DNA from: Bryobacterales bacterium
Lineage (GTDB): Bacteria; Acidobacteriota; Terriglobia; Bryobacterales; Bryobacteraceae
NCBI GenBank assembly: GCA_003139735.1
Contig: PLGA01000112.1
Location: forward strand, 23,142-30,992
Length of the DNA: 7,851 nucleotides
Direction of reading: 5' to 3'
Under the pieces are notes generated by a model, which saw nothing but the letters and a program-made list of their open reading frames with translations, did no database searches and was not told the origin of the DNA. Positions within the stretch are counted from its first letter, which is position 1. The number at the start of each line of letters is the position of its first letter. A program made the translations under genes and the position numbers. Of the stretch, positions 6,589-7,851 are shown piece after piece.

Positions 6589-7380
6589 ATGAAGAAGCTG
6601 TTCTTACTCGCGGCGATCACGGCGCTGGGGACGCCGGTGCTGGCAATCGCGCAAAGCGCTTTCGACGGCGCCTGGAAAATCGACATGAATAAGGTCGATT
6701 TTCCCAAGAAACCGGACATTTTCCTGCTGCAGGGCGGCATGTACACGTGCAAGTCATGCGCTCCACCCTACACCATCAAAGCCGACGGCACGGACCAATC
6801 CGTAAGTGGACATCCCTACTTCGACTCCGCCGCCATTAAAGTGGTGAACGACCACGAGATCCAGGAAACCGACAAGAAATCCGGTCAGGTTGTGGCGACC
6901 TCGACCTCGACCGTCACGCCGGACGGCAGCACGTTGATGGTCGAATTCAAGGACAGCAGCAACACCAACGGCGGCCCTCCGGTCACCGGCAAAGGTAAAG
7001 CGACGCGCGCGGCAAAGGGTCCGGCGGGATCGCACGCCATATCCGGTTCGTGGCAAACCACCAAGCTGGAAGGGATCTCTGACAATGCCGTCATTTGGAC
7101 GTACAAAGTCACGGGCGACCAGATCACCATGACCAACCCTACCGGCCAGTCTTACACCGCCAAGCTAAATGGCGGCGACGCGCCGATGAAGGGCGACCCG
7201 GGCGTCACCAGCGTGTCCGTGAAGATGATGGGTAAGACGCTGGAGGAGACCGATAAGCGCGAGGGCAAGGTGATCGGCGTGTTCAAGGTGACGGTCGCGG
7301 CCGACGGCAAGACCGCCAAAGCCAGCTTTGACGACAAGCTGCAGAATCGGACGACCGATTTCACCGCGACCAAGCAGTAG
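6589..7380 (+). CDS. Secreted beta-rich protein with two related repeats
   Basis: This 263-residue protein has a clear Sec signal peptide (MKK, then a hydrophobic core to about residue 21, AIA before Q22) and a strong GGAGG ribosome site 6 bases upstream. The mature part appears to hold two related halves. Half 1 (about 25-122) begins FDGAWKIDM, contains YTIKADG and IQETDKKSGQVVATSTSTVT, and ends PDGSTLMVEFKD. Half 2 (about 151-250) begins ISGSWQTTK, contains WTYKVTG and LEETDKREGKVIGVFKVTVA, and ends ADGKTAKASFDD. The shared ETDK-[KR]-x-G-[QK]-V turn and the closing DG(S/K)T strand support an internal duplication. The alternating pattern suggests a lipocalin-like or other small beta-barrel fold, which is inference. 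Half 1 has a CKSC pair (54-57) absent from half 2; in the periplasm it could form a tight disulfide or bind metal. A glycine- and lysine-rich linker (128-148) joins the halves. Ligand and role are unknown. Confidence 0.85.
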   Translation: MKKLFLLAAITALGTPVLAIAQSAFDGAWKIDMNKVDFPKKPDIFLLQGGMYTCKSCAPPYTIKADGTDQSVSGHPYFDSAAIKVVNDHEIQETDKKSGQVVATSTSTVTPDGSTLMVEFKDSSNTNGGPPVTGKGKATRAAKGPAGSHAISGSWQTTKLEGISDNAVIWTYKVTGDQITMTNPTGQSYTAKLNGGDAPMKGDPGVTSVSVKMMGKTLEETDKREGKVIGVFKVTVAADGKTAKASFDDKLQNRTTDFTATKQ

Positions 7381-7452
7381 GTTCGTGAGACGGGCTTTGC
7401 GCATCGATCCGGCAATGCTGCTCCGCGAGCAATAGTACAAGAAGGCAGGCCA

Positions 7453-7486
7453 GGACGTCCGCCCCACATGGCGCTATAATCCCGTC
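7453..7486 (+). promoter_or_regulatory. Promoter with TATAAT box and upstream palindrome; leaderless start likely
   Basis: TATAAT at 7475-7480 is a perfect -10 hexamer. It ends 6 bases before the TTG codon at 7487, so the transcript would begin at or within a base or two of that codon. No good -35 is visible. Instead the 8-base palindrome GGACGTCC (7453-7460) occupies the -35 region, as expected for a bound regulator or chance in GC-rich DNA. The remainder of the gap after the previous stop (7381-7452) holds only a short stem TGCTC/GAGCA (7419-7431) without a T-run. Confidence 0.45.
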
Positions 7487-7851
7487 TTGTCCCCGAGCCG
7501 CATTTTTACGATTGCCGCGTTTGTGGCATGCGCCATGGCCGGCGGCGCGCAGCGCGAGGAAACTCCGTGGACGGGCATACTGCGCGATGCGCACGGACAG
7601 GCCATCGCGGACGCAACGGTGAACGCGCAGTCGGGCGCTTTCCGCGCGACGGCAACCACCGGAAAGGACGGCCGGTTCGCCTTCCCCGCCCTGCCGGCAG
7701 GCGAATACGCCATCAGCGTCGCCTACCAGGGCGCCACCGTAGCCTGGCCCCGCGCCGTTCGTTTGCCGGGCGACGGTTCGGAGGCCGCGCTGGAATGGCT
7801 GGCGAATGGCGAGCTCTTGCTGGTCCAACAGCCGGCCGGGCGGGAAGGCGC
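7487..7851 (+). CDS. Secreted carboxypeptidase-regulatory-like domain protein (partial, runs off the window)
   Basis: This frame stays open to the window edge, giving 121 codons of a longer gene. The only start that preserves a signal peptide is TTG 7487; the in-frame GTG 7523 and ATG 7535 fall inside or after its hydrophobic core, and no in-frame ATG or GTG lies between the upstream stop at 7433 and the TTG. The signal reads SPSRIFTIAAFVACAMAGGA with likely cleavage before Q22. C15 in FVAC is a poor lipobox but leaves a lipoprotein possible. Residues about 28-85 match the carboxypeptidase-regulatory-like beta-sandwich: WTGILRDAHGQAIADATV, then TTGKDGRFAFPALPAGEYAI. This domain often precedes TonB-dependent receptor barrels or other surface proteins in Acidobacteriota and Bacteroidota. 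The following part (DGSEAALEWLANGELLLVQQ) does not look like a TonB plug, so the full protein type is undecided. Confidence 0.7.
   Translation, partial: MSPSRIFTIAAFVACAMAGGAQREETPWTGILRDAHGQAIADATVNAQSGAFRATATTGKDGRFAFPALPAGEYAISVAYQGATVAWPRAVRLPGDGSEAALEWLANGELLLVQQPAGREG

Noticed and set aside
7419..7431. Possible terminator after the two-repeat gene (TGCTC/GAGCA stem)
   Set aside because: It has a 5-pair stem and no following T-run, so it is not convincing as an intrinsic terminator.

Overview
The window is GC-rich and densely coded. The helicase-loader type, the secreted 'carboxypeptidase regulatory-like' protein and the many exported hypothetical proteins fit a soil Acidobacteriota of the Solibacter/Bryobacter kind. 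That assignment is inferred from gene style; no marker gene is present.

Layout: (1) 68-3123 (+) is a two-gene unit. A zinc-finger DnaC/IstB-like AAA+ ATPase overlaps, by TGATG, a large secreted protein that starts like a GH35 beta-galactosidase but has lost the family's catalytic acidic residues. (2) 3208-6083 (+) is a second two-gene unit. A ClC-type chloride/proton antiporter with C-terminal CBS domains overlaps, by TAATG, a membrane-anchored TPR protein. (3) 6104-6478 (-) is a small secreted hypothetical protein, convergent with the TPR gene. (4) 6589-7380 (+) is a secreted two-repeat beta-rich protein, divergent from (3) across a 110-base regulatory gap. (5) 7487-7851 (+) is the start of a secreted protein with a carboxypeptidase-regulatory-like (Ig-fold) domain, cut by the window edge.

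Two genes (68 and 7487) have a good -10 hexamer 6-7 bases before the predicted start codon, which suggests leaderless transcripts. The ClC gene also has a GATAAT hexamer upstream, followed by a Shine-Dalgarno placed for a seven-codon mini-ORF whose stop overlaps the ClC start. Four of the seven proteins appear to be exported and two more act at the membrane (ClC and the anchored TPR protein), so the neighbourhood is mostly cell-envelope functions, with the AAA+ loader as the exception.

I see no mobile element, CRISPR array, tRNA or rRNA, and no convincing intrinsic terminator. I do not see a clear new defence or mobile system. The most unusual items are the catalytically dead GH35-like protein coupled to a helicase-loader ATPase and the unusual start regions.
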